Positions 52,341-61,278 of a stretch of DNA of 64,000 bases are shown here, piece after piece. Source of the DNA: an uncultured Blautia sp. (GTDB taxonomy: Bacteria; Bacillota; Clostridia; Lachnospirales; Lachnospiraceae); NCBI GenBank assembly GCA_900539525.1, contig UQCM01000001.1, positions 1 through 64,000 on the forward strand. The letters are read 5' to 3'. Each line of letters begins with the position of its first letter. The first letter of the stretch is position 1. Under the pieces are notes generated by a model that worked only from the letters and a program-made list of their open reading frames with translations, was not told where the DNA came from and ran no database searches. Made by a program: the position numbers and the translations under genes.

Positions 52341-53225
52341 ATGATAAGAGTGAAGAATTTAACGAAAGATTACGGAGGCCGGAGGGGAATCTTCGATCTG
52401 TCCTTTGAGGTGGAGAATGGAGAGGTGTTCGGATTGTTAGGACCTGAAGGCGCGGGTAAGACCACGACGATCCGTCATCTTCTGGGGTTTTCATCATACG
52501 GCAGAGGACGTTGTTTTATCAATGGGAAAAGCTGTTATACAAGATCAGCAGAAATCATGAAGTTTACAGGCTATCTTCCAGAAGAGGCGGCTTTGCCCCG
52601 GGACATGACAGGTCTTGGATTCGTCAGGTTTATGGCGGAGTTAAAAGAAATCAAAAGCATTGAACGTGCCCAGCAGATTGCAGAACGATTCGAGATCGAT
52701 CTGGATGAGCGTATCCGGAAGATGTCCAGGTGTTCCAGAAAGAAGATGGGGATTGTCTGTGCATTTATGCATGATCCGTCCGTACTTTTGCTGGATGAAC
52801 CTATGAGCGGACTGGATGCCCTGATGCAGGGAAGACTCAATGACCTCATTCTGGAGGAAAAGGGAAGAGGGAAGACGATTCTTCTTACCTCCCATATCTT
52901 TGAAGAAGTGGAGCGTACCTGTGACAGGGTAGGAATGATTAAAAATGGGATTCTGGTGAATGTGGATGATATTGCCGGAATCCGGGCAGCGAAGAAAAAG
53001 TCTTATATCATTAACTTTGCCACAGATCAGGATGCACTGAATTTTGTAAAAGAGAATTTTGAAATTCTAAATATCAGCGGACGGCAGATTACAGTTAGTC
53101 TGTCAGGAGAAATGATGCCGCTTATTAAAGCACTGGGAAATTATCAGGTTGTGGGACTGGAAACGATGACACAAAGTCTTGAGGATGTATTTATACATTT
53201 TTATGGAGGTGATACGGGTGCTTAA
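52341..53225 (+). CDS. ABC exporter ATP-binding protein with degenerate signature motif
   Basis: This 294-residue ATPase, of the drug or Na+ exporter type (NatA-like), begins MIRVKNLTKDYGG. Walker A is GPEGAGKTTT, Walker B is VLLLDEPMSGLDAL, and the switch His is in LTSHIFEEVE. The signature is KMSRCSRKKMGIV (M128 to K135) where relatives show a pattern like YSKGMKQKLGIV; the key glycine is replaced by C131. ATPase function may be altered. No good ribosome site precedes the ATG at 52341; a GTG at 52290 is also in frame. The permease gene overlaps its end by 8 bases. Confidence 0.85.
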   Translation: MIRVKNLTKDYGGRRGIFDLSFEVENGEVFGLLGPEGAGKTTTIRHLLGFSSYGRGRCFINGKSCYTRSAEIMKFTGYLPEEAALPRDMTGLGFVRFMAELKEIKSIERAQQIAERFEIDLDERIRKMSRCSRKKMGIVCAFMHDPSVLLLDEPMSGLDALMQGRLNDLILEEKGRGKTILLTSHIFEEVERTCDRVGMIKNGILVNVDDIAGIRAAKKKSYIINFATDQDALNFVKENFEILNISGRQITVSLSGEMMPLIKALGNYQVVGLETMTQSLEDVFIHFYGGDTGA

Positions 53226-54021
53226 TCTTCCACTTTTGAAACGCACAGTAAAGGCAGGAGGAAAGAAGTGGCTGATTTTTACAGGCCTGCTTACACTGCA
53301 GCTGCTGCTGGTGCTTGGAATCTATAAAACAGGGACAGGCACACAGAGAGGATTTATGTCGGGAGGGATGTCGGAAAAGGTTGCAGCGGTCTTTGGGATC
53401 GGTGCGGAAACAGATACACTGACAGAATATCTGTGTTTTCATCTGTATCGTTTTTTTATTCCAGTGCTTTCTATGATTTATGCATGTCTTACAGCAAATC
53501 AGCTGATGGCGCAGAAGGTGGAGTCAAAGGAAATGGTATATCTGCTGACAACACCAAATAAGCGCAGATGCATTGCAAATACGCAGGCCTACTTTCTGAT
53601 TATGAGTCTTTTTTTGATGTTTTTCTATATAACTATTCTTGGAATCATATGCTGTGCGTTCTGTTTTCCGGGGAAATTTGAGATTGTTCCGTTCGTACTT
53701 CTGAACATCGGTGGATTTTGTCTGCTGCTTTGTTTAAGCGGAATCAGCTTTCTGGCTTCCTGTATCAGTGATGAATGCAGAATTTCCCTGCTGACAGGAA
53801 CCGGAATCTGTATTCTCTTTCTATTACTGCGTATGATGGCGAATATCGGTGGTGTGCTGGAATTATTAAAGTTTACGACGGTCTTTACACTATTTGATAT
53901 AGAAGGAATTTTAGAGGGGAATCTGAATATCTGCTGGCAGTTTCCATTGCTGGCTGTGTCGGGATTTTTGTTTTACCGGGCAGGAATCCGGTTGTTTGAA
54001 AAAAGAGATTTGCCGGTTTAG
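53218..54021 (+). CDS. ABC exporter membrane subunit
   Basis: This 267-residue protein has about six hydrophobic segments, with a large loop (about 45-75) between the first two, as in ABC-2 type permeases; its exact family was not recognised. It is the partner of the preceding ATPase, overlapping it by 8 bases (GTG start at 53218, with GGAGG 7 bases upstream). Substrate is unknown. topB starts 19 bases after its stop. Confidence 0.85.
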   Translation: MLNLPLLKRTVKAGGKKWLIFTGLLTLQLLLVLGIYKTGTGTQRGFMSGGMSEKVAAVFGIGAETDTLTEYLCFHLYRFFIPVLSMIYACLTANQLMAQKVESKEMVYLLTTPNKRRCIANTQAYFLIMSLFLMFFYITILGIICCAFCFPGKFEIVPFVLLNIGGFCLLLCLSGISFLASCISDECRISLLTGTGICILFLLLRMMANIGGVLELLKFTTVFTLFDIEGILEGNLNICWQFPLLAVSGFLFYRAGIRLFEKRDLPV

Positions 54022-54040
54022 GGCAGGTGAGAGGTTTTGA

Positions 54041-56041
54041 ATGTCGAAAAAACTGTTTATAGCAGAAAAGCCAAGTGTGGCTCAGGAATTTGCGAAGGCA
54101 TTAAAGAAAAGTACAGCAAGAAAAGATGGCTATCTGGAAGGCGAGGATGTTGTTATTACCTGGTGCGTGGGACATCTGGTGACGATGAGCTATCCGGAGG
54201 TCTATGATCCAAAATATAAGCGCTGGAGCCTTGAGACGCTTCCGTTTATTCCGGAACAGTTTCTTTACGAGGTGATACCGGGGGTACAGAAGCAGTTTCA
54301 AATTGTTAAGAAACTCCTGAACCGCGAGGATGTGGATATGATTTACGTGTGTACAGACTCCGGGAGGGAAGGAGAGTATATCTATCGTCTGGTGGAGCAG
54401 ATGGCAAAGGTACATGGAAAGCAGAGAAAACGTGTGTGGATCGATTCCCAGACAGAGGAGGAGATTTTAAGAGGCATTGATACGGCAAAGGATTTGTCTG
54501 CTTATGACAATCTATCGGAGGCTGCTTACCTTCGTGCGAAAGAGGATTATCTGATGGGGATTAATTTTTCACGCCTTCTGACCCTGAAATACGGAAATCT
54601 TCTGTCAGACTGCATGGGAACAAAATACACTGTTATTTCTGTCGGGCGCGTCATGACCTGTGTTTTAGGCATGATCGTGAGAAGAGAGCGGGAAATCAGG
54701 CAGTTTGTTAAGACACCTTTTTACCGTGTGATCAATACACTGGACTATAATGGAAAGTGCTTTGACGGGGAGTTTCGTGCCGTAGAGGGATCTGCCTATT
54801 TTCAGTCGCCAAAGCTTTATAAAGAAAACGGATTCAAAGAAAAGCGGGATGCGCAGGAGCTGATCAGCAGGCTTTCAAAACAGCAGCCTCTCATGGCTCT
54901 GGTACGTTTGGTTGAACGAAAAAAGGAGAATAAGAATCCCCCTCTGCTCTATAATCTGGCAGAGCTTCAAAATGACTGTTCCAGAATGTTTAAAATGAGT
55001 CCGGATGAAACACTGAGAGTGACACAGGAGCTATATGAGAAAAAGCTGGTGACTTATCCAAGAACGGATGCGAGAGTACTTTCTACAGCTGTGGCAAAAG
55101 AAATATATAAAAATATCAGTGGATTAAAAGGGATCCCGTGGGCATCGGATTTTGCTCAGGAGGTGCTGGATGCAGACAGATATAAAAAAATTGCCGCGAC
55201 GCGCTATGTCAATGACAGACAGATTACCGACCATTATGCGATTATTCCAACCGGACAGGGGCTTGGAGTTCTCCGTTCACTGTCAGAGCGTTCTGTAAAC
55301 GTCTATAATACAATTGTCAGAAGGTTTTTAAGTATTTTTTATCCGGCAGCCGTGTATCAGAAGGTGAATCTGGTAACGGAAATGTCAGGGGAGCAGTTTT
55401 TTTCCAGCTTTAAAGTCCTGCTCTCAGAGGGGTATCTGAAGGTAGCGGGCGTGCCCCAGGATAAAAAGAAAGAGAGCGACCCGGAGGTGAGGACTGACGC
55501 GGAATTTGTGGAAAGCCTGAAACAGATGAAGAAAGGAATGCAGATTCCGGTAAAAATTCTTCAGATCAGGGAAGGTGAGACATCACCGCCAAAAAGATAC
55601 AATTCCGGTTCGATGATCCTTGCGATGGAGAATGCCGGACAGCTGATTGAGGATGAGGAGCTTCGTGCCCAGATAAAAGGAAGCGGTATTGGAACGAGTG
55701 CTACCCGTGCAGAGATTCTGAAGAAGCTCATAGCGAATAAATACATCGCATTGAACAAAAAGACGCAGATTCTTACCCCTACATTGCTGGGAGAGATGAT
55801 TTTTGAAGTAGTAAATGCTTCGATTAAGTCCCTGCTGAATCCCGAACTGACTGCCAGCTGGGAAAAAGGGCTGACTTATGTAGCAGACGGAAAAATCACC
55901 CCGGACGAATATATGGGTAAGCTCTTGAATTTTATTCAGGGGCGTACAGCACAGGTATTGCAGAATAATCATAGCTATATTTTGCGCAACAATTTTCACG
56001 TTGCCGCAGATTATTATAAAAAAGGAGGACCAAAAAAATGA
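54041..56041 (+). CDS. topB: DNA topoisomerase III
   Basis: This 666-residue type IA topoisomerase has the TOPRIM parts FIAEKPSVA and CTDSGREGEYIY (acidic residues for Mg2+), a Toprim-to-hole linker, and the active-site tyrosine Y339 in LVTYPRTDARVL. Further conserved pieces are VISVGRVMTCVLG, LYNLAELQ and the C-terminal TATRAEILKKL-like GTSATRAEI. The C-terminus is short and lacks Zn-finger cysteines. It removes negative supercoils and can unlink replication intermediates. The gene overlaps the next by 4 bases (ATGA). Confidence 0.95.
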   Translation: MSKKLFIAEKPSVAQEFAKALKKSTARKDGYLEGEDVVITWCVGHLVTMSYPEVYDPKYKRWSLETLPFIPEQFLYEVIPGVQKQFQIVKKLLNREDVDMIYVCTDSGREGEYIYRLVEQMAKVHGKQRKRVWIDSQTEEEILRGIDTAKDLSAYDNLSEAAYLRAKEDYLMGINFSRLLTLKYGNLLSDCMGTKYTVISVGRVMTCVLGMIVRREREIRQFVKTPFYRVINTLDYNGKCFDGEFRAVEGSAYFQSPKLYKENGFKEKRDAQELISRLSKQQPLMALVRLVERKKENKNPPLLYNLAELQNDCSRMFKMSPDETLRVTQELYEKKLVTYPRTDARVLSTAVAKEIYKNISGLKGIPWASDFAQEVLDADRYKKIAATRYVNDRQITDHYAIIPTGQGLGVLRSLSERSVNVYNTIVRRFLSIFYPAAVYQKVNLVTEMSGEQFFSSFKVLLSEGYLKVAGVPQDKKKESDPEVRTDAEFVESLKQMKKGMQIPVKILQIREGETSPPKRYNSGSMILAMENAGQLIEDEELRAQIKGSGIGTSATRAEILKKLIANKYIALNKKTQILTPTLLGEMIFEVVNASIKSLLNPELTASWEKGLTYVADGKITPDEYMGKLLNFIQGRTAQVLQNNHSYILRNNFHVAADYYKKGGPKK

Positions 56042-56706
56042 TGGAAACATGTAAAATCAAAAATCTTTATAATCTGAATGAGACGATCGCTGCAGAATTG
56101 TTTGATGGTGCAGAATATCCATGGGAGGTACTGCCTAAGATCAGCGACTTTATCAGGAAACTGGGAAGCACTCTGAGTGAGGATGAATATGAGAAACGCG
56201 GCGAGGATGTCTGGATCGCAAAGTCTGCGAAAGTTGCCCCGACGGCATATATCAACGGCCCTGCGATCATTGGAAAAGGAGCTGAGGTACGTCACTGCGC
56301 ATTTATCCGCGGAAATGCTCTTGTGGGAGAGGGTGCAGTCGTTGGAAACTCCACAGAACTGAAAAACGTTGTTCTCTTTAATAAAGTACAGGTGCCGCAT
56401 TATAATTACGTGGGGGATTCCATCCTGGGCTATAAGGCTCACATGGGCGCAGGTTCTATCACTTCCAATGTAAAATCAGATAAGAAGCTGGTAGTTGTAA
56501 AAGCCGGAGAAGAGCGCATCGAGACAGGATTAAAAAAGTTTGGCGCGATGATTGGCGATGAGGTAGAGGTTGGCTGTGGTTCTGTCCTTAATCCGGGAAC
56601 AGTCATTGGACCCCACAGCAATATTTATCCGCTGTCTTCTGTAAGGGAAGTCGTTCCGGCAAACAGCATCTATAAGAAGCGCGGGGAGGTTGCAGCAAAA
56701 CAGTAA
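56038..56706 (+). CDS. Left-handed beta-helix (hexapeptide repeat) protein, GlmU-like sugar-phosphate type
   Basis: This 222-residue protein has a hexapeptide-repeat left-handed beta-helix from about 60 to 205 (AYINGPAIIGKGAEV, CAFIRGNALVGEGAVVGNSTELKN). The N-terminal part (about 1-55) is helical and not a nucleotidyltransferase domain. In databases this type is often labelled UDP-N-acetylglucosamine pyrophosphorylase, but only the acyltransferase-like half resembles GlmU, so a CoA-dependent acyltransferase or a regulatory role is as likely. It starts within the topB stop and has AAAGGAGGACC upstream inside topB. Confidence 0.8.
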   Translation: MMETCKIKNLYNLNETIAAELFDGAEYPWEVLPKISDFIRKLGSTLSEDEYEKRGEDVWIAKSAKVAPTAYINGPAIIGKGAEVRHCAFIRGNALVGEGAVVGNSTELKNVVLFNKVQVPHYNYVGDSILGYKAHMGAGSITSNVKSDKKLVVVKAGEERIETGLKKFGAMIGDEVEVGCGSVLNPGTVIGPHSNIYPLSSVREVVPANSIYKKRGEVAAKQ

Positions 56707-56857
56707 ATAACAGTTACAAATAACCTTTTGTTTCAATGTCCGATTTCCAAAAGTACAGATGACAGAAACAGGATTCTCCTGATACAAAATGTTATGATTG
56801 ACGATGTGTATAAGATATATTACAATAGAAAAAGAATATATCAAAAAGAGCATAGAT

Positions 56858-56945
56858 GGCGCTGCCTGTGCATTGCGATATGATACAGTATGCATCATAT
56901 CTGTGCATTGTGAAGCGTGTTACTGGTCACAGAGTGAACAATAAC
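56858..56945. repeat. Dispersed GTAAC-ended repeat, copy 5
   Basis: GGCGCTGCCTGTGCATTGCG, then the palindrome ATATGATACA-GTA-TGCATCATAT, then GTGTTACTGGTCACAGAGTG and the end GAACAATAAC. It is a diverged copy in the orientation of the 38.9-kb one. The gap 56707-57058 holds this, the recA promoter and a SOS box, with the rest A/T-rich. Confidence 0.75.
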
Positions 56946-56985
56946 GGATAGTCAGTTATCTGCGGTTATAACCGTAAGAAAGCAG

Positions 56986-57014
56986 TTGACAATCTGAAAA
57001 AAGTAATATATGAT
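56986..57014 (+). promoter_or_regulatory. recA promoter
   Basis: TTGACA (56986-56991), 17 bases, TATGAT (57009-57014). It matches the consensus very well and lies 45 bases before the recA start. Confidence 0.9.
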
Positions 57015-57024
57015 GAATAAAATG

Positions 57025-57038
57025 CGAACATAAGTTCG
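57025..57038 (+). promoter_or_regulatory. LexA (SOS) box at recA
   Basis: CGAAC-ATAA-GTTCG (57025-57038) is an exact Gram-positive SOS box (CGAAC-N4-GTTCG), just downstream of the -10 and thus over the early transcribed region. Repression by LexA is expected to be relieved after DNA damage. Confidence 0.93.
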
Positions 57039-57058
57039 CGGAAAAAGGAGATTATAAT

Positions 57059-58120
57059 ATGGGTCAGGAAGAAAAATTAAAGGCACTGGATGCTGCCATT
57101 ACGAAGATAGAGAAGGATTTTGGAAAGGGAGCTGTTATGAAGCTGGGAGACTCCAGCGCCAATATGAATGTGGAAACAGTACCTACAGGCTCTCTGAGTC
57201 TTGATATTGCACTGGGCCTTGGCGGGATTCCCAAGGGAAGGATCGTTGAGGTGTACGGTCCCGAATCTAGTGGTAAGACTACGGTGGCGCTGCATATGGT
57301 GGCAGAGGTTCAGAAACGGGGCGGTATCGCAGGGTTTATTGATGCTGAGCATGCTCTGGATCCCGTATATGCGAAAAATATCGGTGTAGATATTGATAAT
57401 CTGTATATTTCACAGCCGGACAATGGCGAGCAGGCCCTGGAGATTACTGAGACGATGGTTCGTTCCGGAGCAGTTGATATCATTATCGTGGATTCTGTGG
57501 CGGCGCTGGTACCGAAGGCAGAGATTGACGGAGATATGGGAGACAGCCATGTGGGACTTCAGGCAAGGCTGATGTCTCAGGCTTTAAGAAAGCTGACAGG
57601 TATCACAAGCAAGTACAACTGTACCATTATTTTTATTAATCAGCTTCGTGAAAAAGTTGGTGTGATGTTTGGAAATCCTGAGACGACCACCGGAGGTCGT
57701 GCTTTGAAATTTTATTCTTCCATTCGTCTTGACGTACGTCGTATCGAGGCACTCAAACAGGGCGGAGAAGTGATCGGAAACAGGACAAGAATCAAGGTCG
57801 TGAAGAATAAGATCGCACCGCCGTTTAAAGAGGCAGAATTCGATATCATGTTTGGAAAGGGAATATCCAGAGAGGGTGATATCCTTGATCTGGCTGTTAA
57901 GGTTGGTGTTATTGTTAAAAGCGGTGCCTGGTATTCTTACAATGATGCCAAGATTGGTCAGGGCCGTGAGAATGCAAAGATTTATCTGAATGAGAATCCG
58001 GAGATTATGGCTGAGGCGGAGAGAAAAGTACGCGAAAGCTATGGTCTTACAGAAAAAGCAAATGAGACAGAGGAAAACGTTCATACAGATGTGGATCGTA
58101 TGGATGGAGAAGAGTCGTGA
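57059..58120 (+). CDS. recA: Recombinase A
   Basis: This 353-residue protein promotes strand exchange and activates LexA self-cleavage. Walker A is GPESSGKTT (about 64-72), Walker B DIIIVDSVAALVPKAE, L1 and L2 loops GDSHVGLQARLMSQALRKLTG and the GGRALKFYSS motif are intact. The variable acidic tail is (E/D-rich) ENVHTDVDRMDGEES. AAAAGGAG precedes the ATG. A SOS box and a strong promoter lie upstream. recX starts inside the stop codon. Confidence 0.98.
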   Translation: MGQEEKLKALDAAITKIEKDFGKGAVMKLGDSSANMNVETVPTGSLSLDIALGLGGIPKGRIVEVYGPESSGKTTVALHMVAEVQKRGGIAGFIDAEHALDPVYAKNIGVDIDNLYISQPDNGEQALEITETMVRSGAVDIIIVDSVAALVPKAEIDGDMGDSHVGLQARLMSQALRKLTGITSKYNCTIIFINQLREKVGVMFGNPETTTGGRALKFYSSIRLDVRRIEALKQGGEVIGNRTRIKVVKNKIAPPFKEAEFDIMFGKGISREGDILDLAVKVGVIVKSGAWYSYNDAKIGQGRENAKIYLNENPEIMAEAERKVRESYGLTEKANETEENVHTDVDRMDGEES

Positions 58121-58725
58121 CAGTTACACAGATTGAACCGGTTGGCAAAAGCAGGAGCAAAGTATATATTGATGAGCAGCTCGCCTTTGTATTGTACAAA
58201 GGTGAGCTTTGCCATTATGGAATCAAAGAGGGATGTGTGCTGTCCGAGGATACATACGGGGAAATTATGGAGGTTGTTCTGGTAAAAAGAGCGAAACTTC
58301 GATGCATGAATCTATTAAAGACTATGGACCGGACAGAGTTTCAGCTCCGTCAGAAGCTCATACAGGGAGAGTATCCGGAGGAGATCATTGATAAGGCATT
58401 GGAGTATGTTAAAGGCTTTGGCTATGTGGATGATATGTCATATGCCAGACGATACCTTGAATGCAGGCAAAATACCAGAAGCAGAGCAGAGATCAGCAGA
58501 GATCTGATGAAGAAAGGAATTTCAAAGGAAATCATCCGTACTGTTTTAGAAGAGACAGAAGCAGTCGATCAGACAGAATTGATCAAAAAGTGGATCGTAA
58601 AAAAGCATATGAATCTGCAGACGGTTTCTGCGCAAGAGAAGCAGAAATTATACATGTTTTTATTACGGAAAGGTTTTTCTTCCAGTGAAATCATGAAAGT
58701 ATTCCATGAAATTTGCCTTAGGTGA
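58117..58725 (+). CDS. recX: RecX, regulator of RecA
   Basis: This 202-residue protein matches RecX: helical repeats with MDRTEFQLRQKL, IIDKALEYVKGFGYVDDMSYARRYLE, RAEISRDLMKKGISKEII and the final helix MFLLRKGFSSSEIMKVFHE. RecX binds RecA filaments and controls their extension. GTG start at 58117, overlapping the recA stop (GTGA), so it is coupled to recA and shares its SOS control. Confidence 0.92.
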   Translation: MTVTQIEPVGKSRSKVYIDEQLAFVLYKGELCHYGIKEGCVLSEDTYGEIMEVVLVKRAKLRCMNLLKTMDRTEFQLRQKLIQGEYPEEIIDKALEYVKGFGYVDDMSYARRYLECRQNTRSRAEISRDLMKKGISKEIIRTVLEETEAVDQTELIKKWIVKKHMNLQTVSAQEKQKLYMFLLRKGFSSSEIMKVFHEICLR

Positions 58726-58748
58726 GCAAGCTCCCCACGGCAAATGTT

Positions 58749-58776
58749 ATAAATCTGCATGGCTCTGAACAGTTAC
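58749..58776. repeat. CTCTGAACAGTTAC repeat end
   Basis: ATAAATCTGCATGGCTCTGA followed by ACAGTTAC; nearly the same as 27795-27823 and the reverse of 19601-19628. It lies in the recX-rny gap just upstream of the rny promoter. Confidence 0.7.
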
Positions 58777-58805
58777 CAATATTTTGATAAAAAGGACACA
58801 ATTGC

Positions 58806-58834
58806 TTGACAATGTGCACAAAACAGGATAGAAT
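58806..58834 (+). promoter_or_regulatory. Promoter of the RNase Y gene
   Basis: TTGACA (58806-58811), 17 bases, TAGAAT (58829-58834), about 47 bases before the GTG start. It separates rny from recA-recX. Confidence 0.85.
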
Positions 58835-58880
58835 TAGTTTGTTGTTTTGTACAATGAAAATCAAATAAGGAGGTGCTCCT

Positions 58881-60437
58881 GTGCCGGGTGCAGTAATAAC
58901 CATCATTGCTGTTATAATCGCACTGATTATAGGCGCTGCTATTACATGGCCTTTAGCCATCGCATACCATAAAAAAGTTGAAGAAGCAAAGATTGGAAGT
59001 GCAGATGAGAAGGCCAGAAAGATAATAGATGATGCGCTCAAGGTTGCAGAGACAAAGAAGCGGGAAGCCTTACTCGAAGTTAAGGAAGAGTCTTTAAAGA
59101 CTAAGAATGAGATCGAGAAGGAGACAAGAGAAAGACGTTCCGAGCTTCAGCGTTATGAGAAACGTGTTTTATCAAAGGAAGAAGCCATAGATAAAAAAGC
59201 GGATGCAATCGAAAAAAGAGAATCAGGACTGGCAGCAAAAGAAGAAGAAATTAGAAAGAAAAGTATTGAAGTAGAAGAGCTAAATGAGAAACGAGTGCAG
59301 GAACTGGAGAGAATCTCAGGGTTAACCTCCGAACAGGCAAAAGAATATCTTTTGAGAACTGTTGAAGATGAAGTAAAGAGTGATACCGCAAAGCTCTATA
59401 AAGAGCTGGAGAACAGGGCAAAAGAAGATGCCGCTAAAAAGGCAAAAGAGTATGTTGTGACAGCGATACAGAAATGTGCAGCTGATCATGTTGCAGAGAC
59501 TACGATTTCGGTTGTTCAGCTTCCTAATGATGAGATGAAGGGAAGAATTATCGGAAGAGAAGGTCGGAATATCCGTACACTGGAAACGATGACAGGCGTA
59601 GAACTAATCATTGATGATACGCCTGAGGCAGTTATTTTATCAAGCTTTGATCCCATTCGGAGAGAGGTTGCAAGAATTGCCCTTGAAAAGCTGATTGTGG
59701 ATGGACGTATCCATCCTGCAAGAATCGAAGAGATGGTGGAAAAAGCACAAAGAGAAGTCGAGACGATGATTCGTGAAGAAGGCGAGGCGGCAACTCTGGA
59801 GGTTGGCGTACACGGGATCCATCCTGAACTGGTTCGTCTGCTGGGCAGGATGAAATTCAGGACCAGCTATGGTCAGAATGCTTTGAAGCATTCGATTGAA
59901 GTGTCGCAGCTTGCCGGACTGCTGGCAGGTGAGATTGGCGTTGATGTCAGGCTGGCCAAGCGTGCCGGTTTATTGCATGATATTGGTAAGTCCATCGATC
60001 ATGAAATGGAAGGTTCCCATATTCAGATCGGTGCTGATCTGTGTAAGAAATACAAGGAGTCTGCTATAGTGATTAATGCGGTCGAATCACATCATGGAGA
60101 TGTAGAGCCGGAGTCCCTGATTGCCTGCATCGTACAGGCGGCAGATACGATTTCTGCTGCAAGGCCCGGTGCAAGAAGAGAGACCCTGGAAACATATACA
60201 AATCGTTTAAAACAGTTAGAAGATATTGCAAATACCTTCAAAGGTGTGGATAAATCCTTTGCAATTCAGGCAGGTAGAGAGATTCGGGTTATGGTTGTTC
60301 CGGAGCATGTCAGCGATGCTGACATGGTTCTGATGGCAAGAGATATATCAAGACAGATTGAAGCTGAGCTTGAGTATCCGGGACAGATCAAGGTCAGCGT
60401 GATACGTGAGTCAAGAGCCGTTGACTATGCAAAATAA
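58881..60437 (+). CDS. rny: Ribonuclease Y
   Basis: This 518-residue endoribonuclease starts mRNA decay at the membrane. An N-terminal membrane helix (about 5-28) is followed by a long charged coiled coil (about 33-190), a KH domain with GRIIGREGRNIRTLE, and an HD domain with HSIEVSQLAG, LLHDIGKSID (metal-binding HD) and the downstream ESHHGD. Its C-terminal end is complete (ESRAVDYAK). The GTG start is selected by AAGGAGG at the appropriate distance; the first residues MPGAVITII are typical of the family in clostridia. A strong terminator follows. Confidence 0.97.
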   Translation: MPGAVITIIAVIIALIIGAAITWPLAIAYHKKVEEAKIGSADEKARKIIDDALKVAETKKREALLEVKEESLKTKNEIEKETRERRSELQRYEKRVLSKEEAIDKKADAIEKRESGLAAKEEEIRKKSIEVEELNEKRVQELERISGLTSEQAKEYLLRTVEDEVKSDTAKLYKELENRAKEDAAKKAKEYVVTAIQKCAADHVAETTISVVQLPNDEMKGRIIGREGRNIRTLETMTGVELIIDDTPEAVILSSFDPIRREVARIALEKLIVDGRIHPARIEEMVEKAQREVETMIREEGEAATLEVGVHGIHPELVRLLGRMKFRTSYGQNALKHSIEVSQLAGLLAGEIGVDVRLAKRAGLLHDIGKSIDHEMEGSHIQIGADLCKKYKESAIVINAVESHHGDVEPESLIACIVQAADTISAARPGARRETLETYTNRLKQLEDIANTFKGVDKSFAIQAGREIRVMVVPEHVSDADMVLMARDISRQIEAELEYPGQIKVSVIRESRAVDYAK

Positions 60438-60477
60438 GAGTGCACTTTTACAAAACAAACATTTAGCTTAATAAAAG

Positions 60478-60507
60478 CTCCATAGATAAGTCTATGGAGT
60501 TTTTTTA
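60478..60507 (+). terminator. Terminator of rny
   Basis: The perfect 9-bp stem CTCCATAGA / TCTATGGAG with loop TAAG is followed by seven T. Confidence 0.95.
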
Positions 60508-60555
60508 TTGCATAAATAATATGGATACGGATGCATTGGATATAAGGGGGACGGG

Positions 60556-61146
60556 ATGAGAAAACAGGAGCCGTATTGGGTATTTGTAAAAACACTGTTG
60601 CTTCTGTTTGCAGCGGGTCTGGCAATGGGGGCAGTAGCGGTAGATGTTCTGGCGGATTTTTCTTCTCAGAGAGCAGGAATCCTGAGCGATTACTTCCTGC
60701 GCCAGTATAAATATCTGAAAGTTAATGTATCGGAATTATTCTTTTTTATTCTGGGAAAACGGATGAAATGGATCATTCTGCTTTGGCTTACCGGATTTAC
60801 TCCTGCGGGGATTCCATGCGTAGTTGTGTATGCTTTATGGTGTGGGTTTTCCCTGGGTACTCTTCTCGGTATTTCCATATTGAAATTCGGGGGAAGGGGA
60901 ATGCTGTTCTGTGCTGCAGCTTTTTTTCCGCAGGCCATGGTTTATATACCAGTATGGACGGTTTTCCTGTATGGTATCTGCCGGTATGCAGATGGACACA
61001 GAGGAGGAAAGCACCAGCATATGAAGAACGGGATAGGGGGATATGTACTTCTGCTGGCAGGTGTTTGCCTGTGTATGATATTTGGTATTCTGATGGAGAG
61101 CAGTCTGAGTCCCTGGTGTGTAAGACAGATAATAAGAATATGGTAA
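60556..61146 (+). CDS. spoIIM: Stage II sporulation protein M
   Basis: This 196-residue membrane protein has four or five hydrophobic segments and the SpoIIM/DUF95 features FVKTLLLLFAAGLAMGAVAVDVLA, LKVNVSELFFFILGKRMKWII, GIPCVVVYALWCGFSLGTLLG and AAAFFPQAMVYIPVW. SpoIIM belongs to the DMP complex for septal peptidoglycan thinning and engulfment in sporulation. It is next to a xerD-like gene, the same neighbour order as in Bacillus. ATAAGGGGGACGGG precedes the ATG. It supports the view of a spore former. Confidence 0.88.
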   Translation: MRKQEPYWVFVKTLLLLFAAGLAMGAVAVDVLADFSSQRAGILSDYFLRQYKYLKVNVSELFFFILGKRMKWIILLWLTGFTPAGIPCVVVYALWCGFSLGTLLGISILKFGGRGMLFCAAAFFPQAMVYIPVWTVFLYGICRYADGHRGGKHQHMKNGIGGYVLLLAGVCLCMIFGILMESSLSPWCVRQIIRIW

Positions 61147-61196
61147 TTGTTTACTTGATTTTGTCGAAAAAGCTGATATACTGTTATAAAATGATG

Positions 61197-61245
61197 GTAA
61201 CAGTTTAGAGCCCATTTGCAAATCCGCAGGGCTCTGAACTGTTAC
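61197..61245. repeat. Minimal GTAAC palindromic repeat
   Basis: GTAACAGTTTAGAGCCC (61197-61213) and GGGCTCTGAACTGTTAC (61229-61245) pair over 17 bp with a single mismatch, with 15 bases between. It has the same ends as the larger elements and lies in the gap between spoIIM and the recombinase gene, where it may also end transcription. Confidence 0.8.
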
Positions 61246-61278
61246 AAATGATAAATTTTGAGCAGGAGTCGGCTGATT

